Source of the DNA: Halococcus saccharolyticus DSM 5350
GTDB taxonomy: Archaea; Halobacteriota; Halobacteria; Halobacteriales; Halococcaceae
Assembly (NCBI RefSeq): GCF_000336915.1
Contig: NZ_AOMD01000021.1
Coordinates: forward strand, 124,001-188,000
DNA: 64,000 bases
Direction of reading: 5' to 3'
A model generated the notes under the pieces. The model worked only from the letters and a program-made list of their open reading frames with translations, had not been told where the DNA came from and ran no database searches. This document shows, in pieces, positions 26,731-35,533 of the stretch. Positions within the stretch are counted from its first letter, which is position 1; each line of letters opens with the position of its first letter. A program made the translations under genes and the position numbers.

Positions 26731-27959
26731 CGCTCCCGGACGACCTCCCGTGCCGCCTCGCCGATGGTTCGTTGCTCGGCCATCGACGCGTCGAACTGCG
26801 CCAGCACGCCCCGGCAGAGCGCGCCGAGCTGGTCGTTCGAGACTTGAGACTGCTCGTCACGGCCGATATCGTACAGCTCTTCGCCGTCGCCGTTCCGGAG
26901 GTATTTCACCCGTCCACTGTCGATGGCAGCGGTCTCGTCGGTCCTCGCTGCGACGAACGGATTCTCGATGTCGGGCACCGCTCCCGTCTCGGCGATACCG
27001 GTCAGGAGGCGTGGAATCGCTCGCAGGGATATCGGCCGGTCGATTCGGCGGGACGGGACGCCGGAAACGACGAGTGGCACATGAATGTTCTCTCGATACA
27101 ACTGGTGTTGGTGCGTGTACGTCCCGTGCTCGCCGAACGCCTCGCCGTGGTCGCCGTGGACGACAATTACTGTGTCCTCCACGTCCGACCGCAGCCGCTC
27201 GAAGAACGCATCCGTGTACCGGATCGAGTCGTCGTACGCCGTCACCAGCTGTTCGTGGACCCGCGGACTGTAGGGCGTGTGCTGGTCTTCGAGGTAGAGC
27301 CGAAGGTTGGCCTCGTATTCTCGCCACCGCGACTGGCTTCGATAGGTGTCGCCGGTCAGGTACGGGAAGTGGACGTCCAGCAGGAACACCCAGAGGAAGT
27401 ACGGCTTTTCGGCCCGTTGCGCCCACGAAACGATGTCGTCGTACATCGCGCTCCACGGCTTGAACACGTTTTCGCGCTGCATCCAGCTCAACACGAGCCG
27501 CGTCGCCGCGAGTGCCTTCGATCCACCCTCTTCGAGCATCCGGCTCCAGATCGAACTCGACAGGTCATCACCCATGAAATCCTCGAATCGGTCGAATCCC
27601 CGATCGAAGCCGAAGTACCGCGAGGTCCACGGGTTGGGTGTGAACGCGCCTGTCGCGTAGCCGCGCCGGGACAGTTTCTCCGCGAGCGTGTCGTGAGCCA
27701 GGACGTGGTCCCTGATCTCTGTGCGGGTTGAGGCGAGTTCGTCGCCGCTCCCGGCCCCGGTCGGGTACGTGCCCGTCATCGTTGCGGGGAGTGATTCGGG
27801 CGTTGTCGGTCCCGGTGCGATGGCGTTCGTGAAGACCGCACCCTCCTCGGCCATCACATCGAGGGCGGGGGTGGTCTCGTGCTCGTAGCCCATGAACGAA
27901 CAGTGATCCGCACGGAAACTGTCGACGGTCACCAGCACGATGTTCGGTTGTTCACTCAT
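26727..27959 (-). CDS. Sulfatase-like enzyme, operon paralogue 4 (Thr53)
   Basis: A 410-residue AP-superfamily enzyme from the ATG at 27959, which overlaps the upstream stop by four bases; an in-frame upstream ATG would add 30 unrelated residues. Metal segment one is VTVDSFRADHCSFMGYE (D13). The active-site region is GPTTPESLPATMTG with T53 in the nucleophile position. The block SRYFGFDRGFDRFEDFMG lies near residue 123, and metal segment two is VVHGDHGEAFGEHGTYTHQ. Like its neighbours it lacks the C/S-x-P-x-R signature for maturation by formylglycine-generating enzyme. Confidence 0.88.
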   Translation of the reverse strand: MSEQPNIVLVTVDSFRADHCSFMGYEHETTPALDVMAEEGAVFTNAIAPGPTTPESLPATMTGTYPTGAGSGDELASTRTEIRDHVLAHDTLAEKLSRRGYATGAFTPNPWTSRYFGFDRGFDRFEDFMGDDLSSSIWSRMLEEGGSKALAATRLVLSWMQRENVFKPWSAMYDDIVSWAQRAEKPYFLWVFLLDVHFPYLTGDTYRSQSRWREYEANLRLYLEDQHTPYSPRVHEQLVTAYDDSIRYTDAFFERLRSDVEDTVIVVHGDHGEAFGEHGTYTHQHQLYRENIHVPLVVSGVPSRRIDRPISLRAIPRLLTGIAETGAVPDIENPFVAARTDETAAIDSGRVKYLRNGDGEELYDIGRDEQSQVSNDQLGALCRGVLAQFDASMAEQRTIGEAAREVVRER

Positions 27960-29197
27960 AGTTCGGCCACCTCGATCTCCCGCGCCGTTCCGGCGATCCG
28001 CTCGCGTTCGGAGTTCGTCAGCCGGCGAGTTGATTCGAGGCTGTCCCACACGTCCGAGAGGTCGACTCCCGACTGTAGGTTCAACTCCTCCGGATCGGCG
28101 ACCAGATCGGAAAACGCCACCCCTGCTCCGTCGTGGAGTAGTTTCCAGTCCTGTCCTCTCACCGCCGCCTTCTGCGCCGTTGACGTGCGTACCCGCGGCC
28201 GGGTGAACCGGGAGCGGTCGAGAGTTCTGGACGAACTCGCGAGTTCTTCGAGCAGGAACGGGAGTACCCGCAACGACACCGGCTCCTCGATTCGCTCACG
28301 CACGCCGGCGTTCCAGACGACCAGTGGGACGTGGACGTTCTCTTCGTATAGGTGACTGCCGTGTCCAAACGATCCGTGTTCGCCGAACGCCTCGCCGTGA
28401 TCCGCGTGGAACACGTAGATCGGGTTCGCCTCGGATAGGTCGTCGGTGAGCCGCCGCACGAACTCGTCGACGTGTCGGATCGTTCCGTCGTAGAGCGAAC
28501 GCACCGTCTGAACGCTCTCACCGGTGGGCGTACGATCCGAGAAGTTACTGCTGGTCCAGTTGGCGCGGTACATACTGGTCGCTGAGATGCCGTTTCGGTG
28601 TCGATCCGGCGGACGGTACGGCCAATGTGGTTCGAGCAGGAAGACCCAGAGGAAGAAGGGGTCGTTTGTGGCAGCGACGCTCTCGATTAGCTCTTCGTAG
28701 TAGTCCTCCCATGTCATCGAGACATCGCCCCGACCGACCAAGTTGAGGCCGAACCGGAGTCCGGCGACGAACCGGCCCCGCAGCCACCGCGAGACGATTG
28801 CGGACCGGAGTCGTGCGCTCGTGTCTAGGAAGTCCTCGAACCGATCGAATCCCCGGTCGAACCCGAAGTACCGCGACGTGAACGGGTTCGGCGTGAAGCC
28901 GATCGTCGAGTAGCCGGTCGCCGAGAGCCGTTCGGGGACCGTCCGCCCGCGCGAGAGGTGGTCACGGATGTGGTCACGGCTGGCGACGCCGTGGTGAACG
29001 TCGGCGATGCCTTCACCCGTAAACACCGCGGGCATTGACTCGGGCGTCGATGGTCCAGGAGCGATGGCGTTTTCGAAGACGACACCTTCCGTAGCCATCG
29101 CGTCGAGGATTGGTGTGGTCTCGCGCTCGTAGCCCATGAACGAACAGTGATCCGCACGGAGGCTGTCGACAGTCACGAGGACGATGTTCCGACTCAT
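27956..29197 (-). CDS. Sulfatase-like enzyme, operon paralogue 3 (Thr51)
   Basis: A 413-residue AP-superfamily enzyme. Metal segment one is LVTVDSLRADHCSFMGYE (D11); the active-site region is GPSTPESMPAVFTG with T51 as the predicted nucleophile. The block SRYFGFDRGFDRFEDFLD lies near residue 117, and metal segment two is FHADHGEAFGEHGSFGHG. By the motifs visible here it is one of the copies nearest to the paralogue at 30369-31610. It overlaps both neighbours by four bases (27956-27959 and 29194-29197). Confidence 0.9.
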   Translation of the reverse strand: MSRNIVLVTVDSLRADHCSFMGYERETTPILDAMATEGVVFENAIAPGPSTPESMPAVFTGEGIADVHHGVASRDHIRDHLSRGRTVPERLSATGYSTIGFTPNPFTSRYFGFDRGFDRFEDFLDTSARLRSAIVSRWLRGRFVAGLRFGLNLVGRGDVSMTWEDYYEELIESVAATNDPFFLWVFLLEPHWPYRPPDRHRNGISATSMYRANWTSSNFSDRTPTGESVQTVRSLYDGTIRHVDEFVRRLTDDLSEANPIYVFHADHGEAFGEHGSFGHGSHLYEENVHVPLVVWNAGVRERIEEPVSLRVLPFLLEELASSSRTLDRSRFTRPRVRTSTAQKAAVRGQDWKLLHDGAGVAFSDLVADPEELNLQSGVDLSDVWDSLESTRRLTNSERERIAGTAREIEVAEL

Positions 29198-30372
29198 TGG
29201 GCGACTGCCTCGTAGTAGCGCTCCAGCTCCCGGACGATCGTGGTCCAGTCGTGGTTCGTCTCGATCAGCCGTCGAGCGTTTCGTGCGTAGCGTCGCTGTC
29301 GCTCCGGGTCCGAGAGCAGTTCGAGCGTTGCGGTTGCGAAGGACGACGCGTCCTCGGCGACGGAGACGTGCCGTCCGTCTTCCACGTCGATACCCTGGAT
29401 GCCGACTGGCGTGGTCACCATCGGCTTGCCCATCGCCATCGCGTGCAGCGCCTTCATCCGGACGCCGGTTCCGACGCGGATGGGAATCACGACCACCGAC
29501 GCACGGTCGATGTAGGTATGGATGTCCTCGACGAATCCGGTGACGGTGACGCCCTCGACCGCGTCGAGTGCCGCGACTGCGTCCGTGGGATCCTTACCGA
29601 CGATCTCCACCACTGCATCGGGCAGCTCCGCCCGGATGCGTGGGAGCACCTCCTCGACGAACCAGACGGCAGCGTCCTCGTTCGGGTGGTAGTCCATACT
29701 CCCGAAGAAAGTGATTCGATCGGGGTCGGAATCGACCGTCGCCGGCTCGAACTGCGAGAGATCGACGCCCGCCGGAAGGACCTCGATCCGCCCACCGGCA
29801 CCGTACTGCCGGAGTCGGTCGCGGTCCTCGGCCGTGATCGTCAGCGTGAGGCCACTCTCCTGTGGAATAGCTCCCTCGAACTGCCTCGTCTTTCGATACT
29901 GGAGAAACGCGTACGCTGCCTTGGCTGGATTGTTCGTATACCGTGCGTACTGCCGATAGATCGTGGACTTCACGTTGTTGAATCGAATGACGGTGGGCGT
30001 GTCGTCGCCGAGAGACGAGGCCAGATGCGAGGTCTGGAGTGCGTGCAGATGCACGATGTCCGCCCGGTCGAGGGTCGCCTCGACGGCTGCGGTGTACTCG
30101 GTCGTGCGTGCTTTCATCACCGGTAACGGCTCCCTCGTGAAGACGTTTGCAGCGAGGTTTCGCGGCGTCCGGTTCGGCAGCCCGGCAACGGGCTGGACGG
30201 TACAGCCGACCGCCGACTCCATCGCTCGCGCCTGGTCGGTATCGTCACAGTACGAGATCAACTGGAGGTCGTGCCCCCGATCGACGAGTCCCTCGATGAT
30301 TCCGAAGGTCTCTGCCCGTCCTCCCGAGTTCGGCGGGTAGGGTATCCTGTGTGTGCAGAAGCAGACGTTCAT
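29194..30372 (-). CDS. Glycosyltransferase family 4 inside the sulfatase-like operon
   Basis: A 392-residue GT-B transferase starting at ATG 30372 (MNVCFCTHRIPYPPNSGGRA), which overlaps the upstream gene by four bases; an earlier in-frame ATG at 30456 adds 28 Arg-rich residues overlapping the neighbour. The HRIPYPPNSGG start, LLTITAEDR-like centre and donor-domain segments FFGSMDYHPNEDAAVWFVEE and VIPIRVGTGVRMKALHAMAM resemble the Stp1/exosortase-associated sugar transferase subgroup. It is embedded between paralogous AP-superfamily genes, so its product glycan is probably their substrate or an intermediate. Confidence 0.88.
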   Translation of the reverse strand: MNVCFCTHRIPYPPNSGGRAETFGIIEGLVDRGHDLQLISYCDDTDQARAMESAVGCTVQPVAGLPNRTPRNLAANVFTREPLPVMKARTTEYTAAVEATLDRADIVHLHALQTSHLASSLGDDTPTVIRFNNVKSTIYRQYARYTNNPAKAAYAFLQYRKTRQFEGAIPQESGLTLTITAEDRDRLRQYGAGGRIEVLPAGVDLSQFEPATVDSDPDRITFFGSMDYHPNEDAAVWFVEEVLPRIRAELPDAVVEIVGKDPTDAVAALDAVEGVTVTGFVEDIHTYIDRASVVVIPIRVGTGVRMKALHAMAMGKPMVTTPVGIQGIDVEDGRHVSVAEDASSFATATLELLSDPERQRRYARNARRLIETNHDWTTIVRELERYYEAVAQ

Positions 30373-31610
30373 CCTTCGACGAGCCTCCGTGCGGCCATCG
30401 TTATTGCCTCTCGCTCCCGTTCGGACGCGGACACGACGCCGAGCCGGCGACGACACAGCCGCTCCAGCTCCGGGTTCGACACTGGCGTCTCCTCTCCGGC
30501 AGCGAGAGCATACATCTCCATATCCGTTCGAGAGTTGATAACCGTTACCCGCCGTCCACGCAGCGCGGTCTGCTCTCCCGCACGAGTTCTGGCGACGGCG
30601 AACGGATCGGTAGTCGAGAAAGACATCGGGTCGTTACCGTTGCTCGCGTCCGTCAGCATCGTCGGGAGCGCGGCGAGCGAAACCGGCTCGGTCACCGTTC
30701 GGTCGGGAACGCCGTCGAGGACGAGCGGGACGTGGACGTTCTCCTCGTACAGGTATGGTTCGTGGCCGTAGATCCCGTGCTCGCCGAACGCTTCACCATG
30801 ATCGCCATGCACCGCGATCACGGCGTCAGTGTCAGCCCGAAGTCGGTCGAGAAACGCATCGGTGTAGCGAATCGAGTCGTCGTACGCCGTGAGCAACTGC
30901 TGACGCAGGGCGGGATCGAAGGCGGATTCCTTGTCCGCTCGCCAGAACCGGTAGTTCGCGTACACCATCCGCCACCATCTCAACCGTCGGTACGCCTCGC
31001 TCGCCAGATACGGAACGTGGGGGTCCATGAGGTGAACCCAGACGAAGTACGGCTCCTCAACCGACTCGGTCCACTCGGTGACTTCGTCGTAGTAGTCCTC
31101 CCACGGTTTGAACACCTCCTCGCGCTGCCACATGTTCAGGACCATGCGCACGGCGAACGTGAGATCGCTCTCCCGGGCTAGCTGTGAGACGAGACGACGG
31201 AATCCCCGGCGGACGAACGTGTCGAGGTAGTCCTCGAACCGGTCGAACCCCCGATCGAACCCGAAGTACCGCGACGTGAACGGGTTCGGCGTGAACGCGG
31301 CGGTAGCGTATCCCCGCCGCCGGAACGTCTCGGCCAGCGTGTTCCGTGTCTCCATGTGTCGGCGGATGTTCGCACGAAGTTCGTCGACATCGCCCGTATC
31401 CCCACCGCCGACCGGGTCGTGGCCGGTCATGACTGTCGGCATTGATTCAGGTGTCGACGGCCCGGGGGCGATAGCGTTCTCGAAGACGAGACCGTCGTCG
31501 GCCATCGCGTCGAGGGTGGGGGTGGTCTCGCGCTCGTAGCCCATAAACGAACAATGGTCCGCCCGGAGGCTGTCGACGGTCACCAGCACGACGTTTCGGC
31601 GGTCAGTCAT
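30369..31610 (-). CDS. Sulfatase-like enzyme, operon paralogue 2 (Thr53)
   Basis: A 413-residue AP-superfamily enzyme. Metal segment one is LVTVDSLRADHCSFMGYE (D13), the active-site region is GPSTPESMPTVMTG with T53, the block SRYFGFDRGFDRFEDYLD is near residue 123, and metal segment two is AVHGDHGEAFGEHGIYGHE near residue 272. Its YERETTP and PSTPESMP segments are identical to those of the paralogue at 27956-29197, so the two look like a recent duplication pair, with the GT4 between them. Four-base overlaps exist on both sides. Confidence 0.9.
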   Translation of the reverse strand: MTDRRNVVLVTVDSLRADHCSFMGYERETTPTLDAMADDGLVFENAIAPGPSTPESMPTVMTGHDPVGGGDTGDVDELRANIRRHMETRNTLAETFRRRGYATAAFTPNPFTSRYFGFDRGFDRFEDYLDTFVRRGFRRLVSQLARESDLTFAVRMVLNMWQREEVFKPWEDYYDEVTEWTESVEEPYFVWVHLMDPHVPYLASEAYRRLRWWRMVYANYRFWRADKESAFDPALRQQLLTAYDDSIRYTDAFLDRLRADTDAVIAVHGDHGEAFGEHGIYGHEPYLYEENVHVPLVLDGVPDRTVTEPVSLAALPTMLTDASNGNDPMSFSTTDPFAVARTRAGEQTALRGRRVTVINSRTDMEMYALAAGEETPVSNPELERLCRRRLGVVSASEREREAITMAARRLVEG

Positions 31611-32908
31611 AGCGTCCCCTCGACGAGCGCTGTCGTGTCGTCGATCGAGCGCTTCTCGCGTTCGGTCGCGGTATGGTTGGCGAGGATCGCCTCGAACACG
31701 CTGGCCAACTCTCCGTGGTCGTCGACGACGTTCACCTGCTCATCCGGGTCGAGTCTGAGATCGTAGAGCTCCCGTCGGTTCGGATCGCGGATGAACTTGT
31801 GGTCGCGCGTCCTGATGGCGGTCCGGCGGTCGTCGCCGACCAGCACTTTCGAGATCGTCCACGGCCGTTCGGCTGCCGCGTGGAGCGACGGCGCGGGGAA
31901 TCGATGAGTTGCCTCGGCCAACTCCGCGATCGTCGTCGGAATCGACCGGAGAGGAACCGGCGCGTCGACCGTTTCCTGTCTCCCAGCATTCGCTATCACC
32001 AGAGGCACGTGCACCAGACTCTCGTAGAGGTGTGGTTGGTGGCCGTACCGTCCGTGTTCGCCGAACTCCTCGCCGTGGTCCGCATGAACGACGAAAACGG
32101 GGTCATCGTCCCGAAGATCCGCTTGCAAGCGGTGGAGAAAGCGGTCGGCGTGCCGGATCGAGTCGTCGTAGAGATCGAGAAATCGCTGGCGTTCGTCCGG
32201 GCCGAAATCAGGCTCCCAGCCTGCGTTGAGCATTCGCCAGTACTGGCCGAACGAGCGGACGAGATCGCCCCGCGAACTCCACTGCCGGCTCGCTGCCGGC
32301 GGGAGCCATGGGTGATGCGGATCGAGCAACAGCACCCAGAGGAAGTACGGCTCCGGTGCCCGCTCACACCAGTCGTGGATCAGATCGTAGTAGTCGTCCC
32401 AGGGGCGGAGTGTCTCCTCACGACGGACGAGGTTGCGAGCCAGTCGGAGAGACGTCGCGGCTCCGCCACCCTCGATGGAACGCCGGAAGATCCGGTTCCA
32501 CGCCCGCTCGGCCGTCCCACGGTCCTCGTGGAGGAAGTCCTCGAACCAGTCGAACCCCCCGTCGAACCCGAAGTAACTCGACGCCGGCGGGTTCGGTGAC
32601 ACCGCTCCGGTGGCGTATCCCGCCGCCGAGAGCGCCTCGGCCAGCGTCTTTCGGGAGGTCACCTGTTCGCGCTGCTCCTCGTTCAGCCCGATCTCCGGGC
32701 TAGCGAGCGAAAACGTCCCGGTCATGACGCTCGTCATCGAGGCGATCGTTGGGACCCCGGAGGCGATGGCGTTCTCGAAGACGACGCCCTCCGCGGCCAT
32801 CGCGTCGAGGGTTGGTGTGGTCTCGCGCTCGTAGCCCATGAACGAACAGTGGTCCGCACGGAGGCTGTCCATCGTGACGAGAACGACGTTTCGTTTCTCT
32901 GCATCCAT
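31607..32908 (-). CDS. Sulfatase-like enzyme, operon paralogue 1 (Thr54), first gene of the operon
   Basis: A 433-residue AP-superfamily enzyme from ATG 32908 (MDAEKRNVVLVTMDSLRAD, D14); an ATG three codons upstream (32917) is equally possible. The active-site region is ASGVPTIASMTSVMTG with T54 in the nucleophile position and no Arg. The family block is modified to SSYFGFDGGFDWFEDFL near residue 126. Metal segment two is VVHADHGEEFGEHGRYGHQ. It is the promoter-proximal gene of the eight-gene operon; I could not find a convincing TATA element in the 300 bases upstream. Confidence 0.88.
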   Translation of the reverse strand: MDAEKRNVVLVTMDSLRADHCSFMGYERETTPTLDAMAAEGVVFENAIASGVPTIASMTSVMTGTFSLASPEIGLNEEQREQVTSRKTLAEALSAAGYATGAVSPNPPASSYFGFDGGFDWFEDFLHEDRGTAERAWNRIFRRSIEGGGAATSLRLARNLVRREETLRPWDDYYDLIHDWCERAPEPYFLWVLLLDPHHPWLPPAASRQWSSRGDLVRSFGQYWRMLNAGWEPDFGPDERQRFLDLYDDSIRHADRFLHRLQADLRDDDPVFVVHADHGEEFGEHGRYGHQPHLYESLVHVPLVIANAGRQETVDAPVPLRSIPTTIAELAEATHRFPAPSLHAAAERPWTISKVLVGDDRRTAIRTRDHKFIRDPNRRELYDLRLDPDEQVNVVDDHGELASVFEAILANHTATEREKRSIDDTTALVEGTL

Positions 32909-33214
32909 CGAGATCACTCCCGCTCGTCGGCTTTTCGACTGTGCGTCCCCGTGACATCGGCTGTGATACTACTTGCAGACCGCCATCTATCCCAGAGAAG
33001 CGAAGATAGCCAGTAGAGCATCGACCCAGCCCGGGTTCGAACGGCGACAGTAGTAACCATTACACTCACCACATCGTATGAATACGGATTGAAATAAATA
33101 TACTGTCTAGAGGTCTAGCCACGTTCGTCGTGGGTGGCGTTGTTGTGGACGAATCCTTTGAAGCGGTTCGAGGCGTGAACGACCGCTCCGTCCGGCGGTA
33201 GTGTTCGACGGACA
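32909..33214. other. Intergenic region upstream of the eight-gene operon
   Basis: About 300 bases between two minus-strand genes. It must hold the operon promoter, but no clear TATA box was found. Near 33090-33118 the sequence is AT-rich with a short direct repeat (GTCTAG at 33106 and 33114). No gene is supported here. Confidence 0.4.
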
Positions 33215-34141
33215 TCACAGGTATCCCAGTTGCTGGAGTCGCGCTTCGACGTTCTCGGACGAGGCCGAACTCGATTGAGGGGTGATACTGGGGTCGTACT
33301 CTCCGAGATCGGTCGCCGAGGTTTTCACCCACGGGACGTTCTTCACGACCGGGTGGAGACAGCCGGCGGGGTGGTCGTAGATGCCCCACTCGCCGATGGC
33401 GTCCCCGTGGTCGGCCGTGATGGCGACGGTGTCGGCGTCCAGATTCCGGAGCAACAGTTCGACCTGATCGAGCACCGTCCTGAGTGTGTCGCGGTAGGCC
33501 GACCAGAACGTCTCGCGGTCGATTTTGCCTTTTCGCAGCGCATCGACGACTGTCTCGCCGCCATCGCGTCCGAACGGGTCCGCCGCGAACGAGTCGACGC
33601 CTTCGGTACCGACGAACGGGTGGTGTGGCTGCATGTAGTGAACGATCAGAAAGTCCGGGGCGTACTCCCGACCGACGGCGATGGCGCGATCGGTGACGGG
33701 GTCGGGCGGGACGGTTCCGAGTTCGTCGTCCCAGCCGTAGTGCCACACCTCGTCGAGCACTTGGAAATCGGCCGCGTCGAGTACCTCGGCCGAGAAAGCG
33801 TTCCCCGTGACGTACGCCGTCTCGCGGGTTTCGGCCGCGTACTCCGTTGTGAACGTCTTCACCATCCACTCTTCGGACATGCTACCGACGGAGCCGACTG
33901 ATTCGACGCCACTCACGAACGCGTACTCGTCGGCTACCTCACGGAGGAGATCGACGCGACAGGCGTCGAGTACGATGAGGACATCCCACTCGCGGTCGTA
34001 AACGTTCACACCCCGTGGAACGTGCCAGCCGAGGTGTCGCCATGCGCCGGCGTAGAGTTCGTAGGTGCTGTCCCGCAATCCGTCGGAGGGGTTCTCGCGT
34101 ATCCGCGTCGTTGTACGCCTCACCCAGTCAGCGAACGTCAT
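33215..34141 (-). CDS. Short alkaline-phosphatase-superfamily protein (DACR type)
   Basis: A 308-residue protein of the sulfatase-like fold but shorter than its neighbours. The first metal segment is VLIVLDACRVDLL (Asp near residue 53) and the second is AITADHGDAIGEWGIYDHP near residue 243. The nucleophile is not certain; SVGSVGSMSEEWM near residue 82 is the likely region and holds Ser but no Cys. The end is ARLQQLGYL, the tail shared with the 20507 enzyme. The DACR form is a separate subfamily often found in haloarchaeal glycan loci. It is not overlapped with the eight-gene operon and may have its own promoter. Confidence 0.82.
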   Translation of the reverse strand: MTFADWVRRTTTRIRENPSDGLRDSTYELYAGAWRHLGWHVPRGVNVYDREWDVLIVLDACRVDLLREVADEYAFVSGVESVGSVGSMSEEWMVKTFTTEYAAETRETAYVTGNAFSAEVLDAADFQVLDEVWHYGWDDELGTVPPDPVTDRAIAVGREYAPDFLIVHYMQPHHPFVGTEGVDSFAADPFGRDGGETVVDALRKGKIDRETFWSAYRDTLRTVLDQVELLLRNLDADTVAITADHGDAIGEWGIYDHPAGCLHPVVKNVPWVKTSATDLGEYDPSITPQSSSASSENVEARLQQLGYL

Positions 34142-34334
34142 GAGTACTCAGAGTGCGCTCTGTTCTCTTTAATCTTATCGGGAAACGACACAGTCGGCCA
34201 CCGATTGTACATCCATATCGAGAAATCCTCAATCAGCATTCCAACCAGTGGTACCGTGTAAAATCCTATATTGAGTTGCTACGATAGCCGTCAAGTATTA
34301 TATGTGGGATGACGAAGGACGAAGGGAGAAGCAG

Positions 34335-35252
34335 ATGAGACAGACACGAGAGGTAGTTTCGGTAGTCATCACTACCTACTATCGCAACGACCGCTTGCGT
34401 GGTGCGATTGAGAGTGCGCTCGGTCAGACCTACCCAGCAGTAGAAGTCGTCGTTGTCGACGACTCCGGCGAAGCGCACGCGAAAAGCGTAGCGGACGAAT
34501 ACGACGTGAGATATATCCCACATGATGTGAACAAAGGAACTAACACAGCTCGGAACACCGGTATCGAGGGCTCATCCGGGCGATACGTACAGTTGCTAGA
34601 TGACGACGACCGATTGCATCGAGAGAAAGTACAGGCACAGATGGAGGCCTTTGCTGTATCCGACTCGACTGGCGTGGTGTACTGCGGCGTCACCCTCAAA
34701 GGAGACAGTGAGACCCGAGAAGTGTTGCCCGACCCCGACGTCAGTGGTGACGTCCTAGCCTGCGCGCTCACGCTCGATCCGTTCCCCTGCTATACCAGTT
34801 CGATGCTGATCGATAGAGAGTACCTTGATCGAGTCCTGCCGCTTGCGGTTCGCCCGACCGTCGATGACCTATGGCTGATGATCGAGCTGGCAAAGATAAC
34901 CGAGTTCGATCATGTGGCTCGGTCCTTGGTCACGAAACGGCAGACGGACAGCTCTCTCGGTCAAGGAATGACCAATGCCCGAGAACGATTCAATCTCATC
35001 GAGGAATACGACGAACTATACGAAAAGTTCCCTGCCGCCGTCCGTGGAACGGCGCTTGGCAACACACATCATCAGACTGGTTCGTTGTTGTTCGACGAGC
35101 GCATCTGGTCGTTCAAAGCAACACTCGCCTACTGGAAAGCACTGTATTATCGTCCGGAACCCTCAACTCAGTTCGTGGGCGCATGTATCGCCTCACTGCT
35201 CGGTAAGCCAGGGATATCTGCAGCGAAATCGCTTCGTTCTTTGGTCACGTGA
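34335..35252 (+). CDS. Glycosyltransferase family 2
   Basis: A 305-residue GT-A enzyme. VSVVITTYYRNDRLRGAIES starts the fold, VVVVDDSGEAHAKSV supplies the nucleotide-binding Asp pair, and LLDDDDRLHREKV is the DxD metal motif near residue 93. I use the ATG at 34335 (MRQTREV) because it follows a purine-rich GGGAGAAG stretch; an earlier ATG at 34302 lies in the TATA-like TATTATATG. The third-position composition is more AT-rich than in the sulfatase-like genes, as for the next GT2. Confidence 0.85.
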   Translation: MRQTREVVSVVITTYYRNDRLRGAIESALGQTYPAVEVVVVDDSGEAHAKSVADEYDVRYIPHDVNKGTNTARNTGIEGSSGRYVQLLDDDDRLHREKVQAQMEAFAVSDSTGVVYCGVTLKGDSETREVLPDPDVSGDVLACALTLDPFPCYTSSMLIDREYLDRVLPLAVRPTVDDLWLMIELAKITEFDHVARSLVTKRQTDSSLGQGMTNARERFNLIEEYDELYEKFPAAVRGTALGNTHHQTGSLLFDERIWSFKATLAYWKALYYRPEPSTQFVGACIASLLGKPGISAAKSLRSLVT

Positions 35253-35533
35253 GCGTTCATCCCTCGAACACACAGTTCGACAAGCACACCAACGGTACTC
35301 ACTCAGCGGACCACGAACAAGAGTTCCGAGAATGTTCAATTGATTGGAAAATTATGGGTACGAACGGCCCCGTGCCGCTTGGAGCAAGTCTCCAAACGTA
35401 GCGAGTCACGAGCTCGACCACCATCAACACGCATAGTGAGAGTAGCCGTTCACAACAACGTTTATGATGTGATAGGAACAATGGTTTCGAGAACACGTAC
35501 TACCGACGGCAGACCACGGGAGAATCCAAACCA

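Noticed and set aside
33000-33060. GGGTTCGAAC resembling a T-loop
   Set aside because: The flanking bases do not form the five-pair T stem and no cloverleaf can be drawn.
33115-33215. Out-of-frame protein-like tail (HASNRFKGFVHNNATHDERG) after the gene at 33215
   Set aside because: It looks protein-like but has no start or upstream homology that I can recognise, and the upstream gene ends naturally at LGYL.
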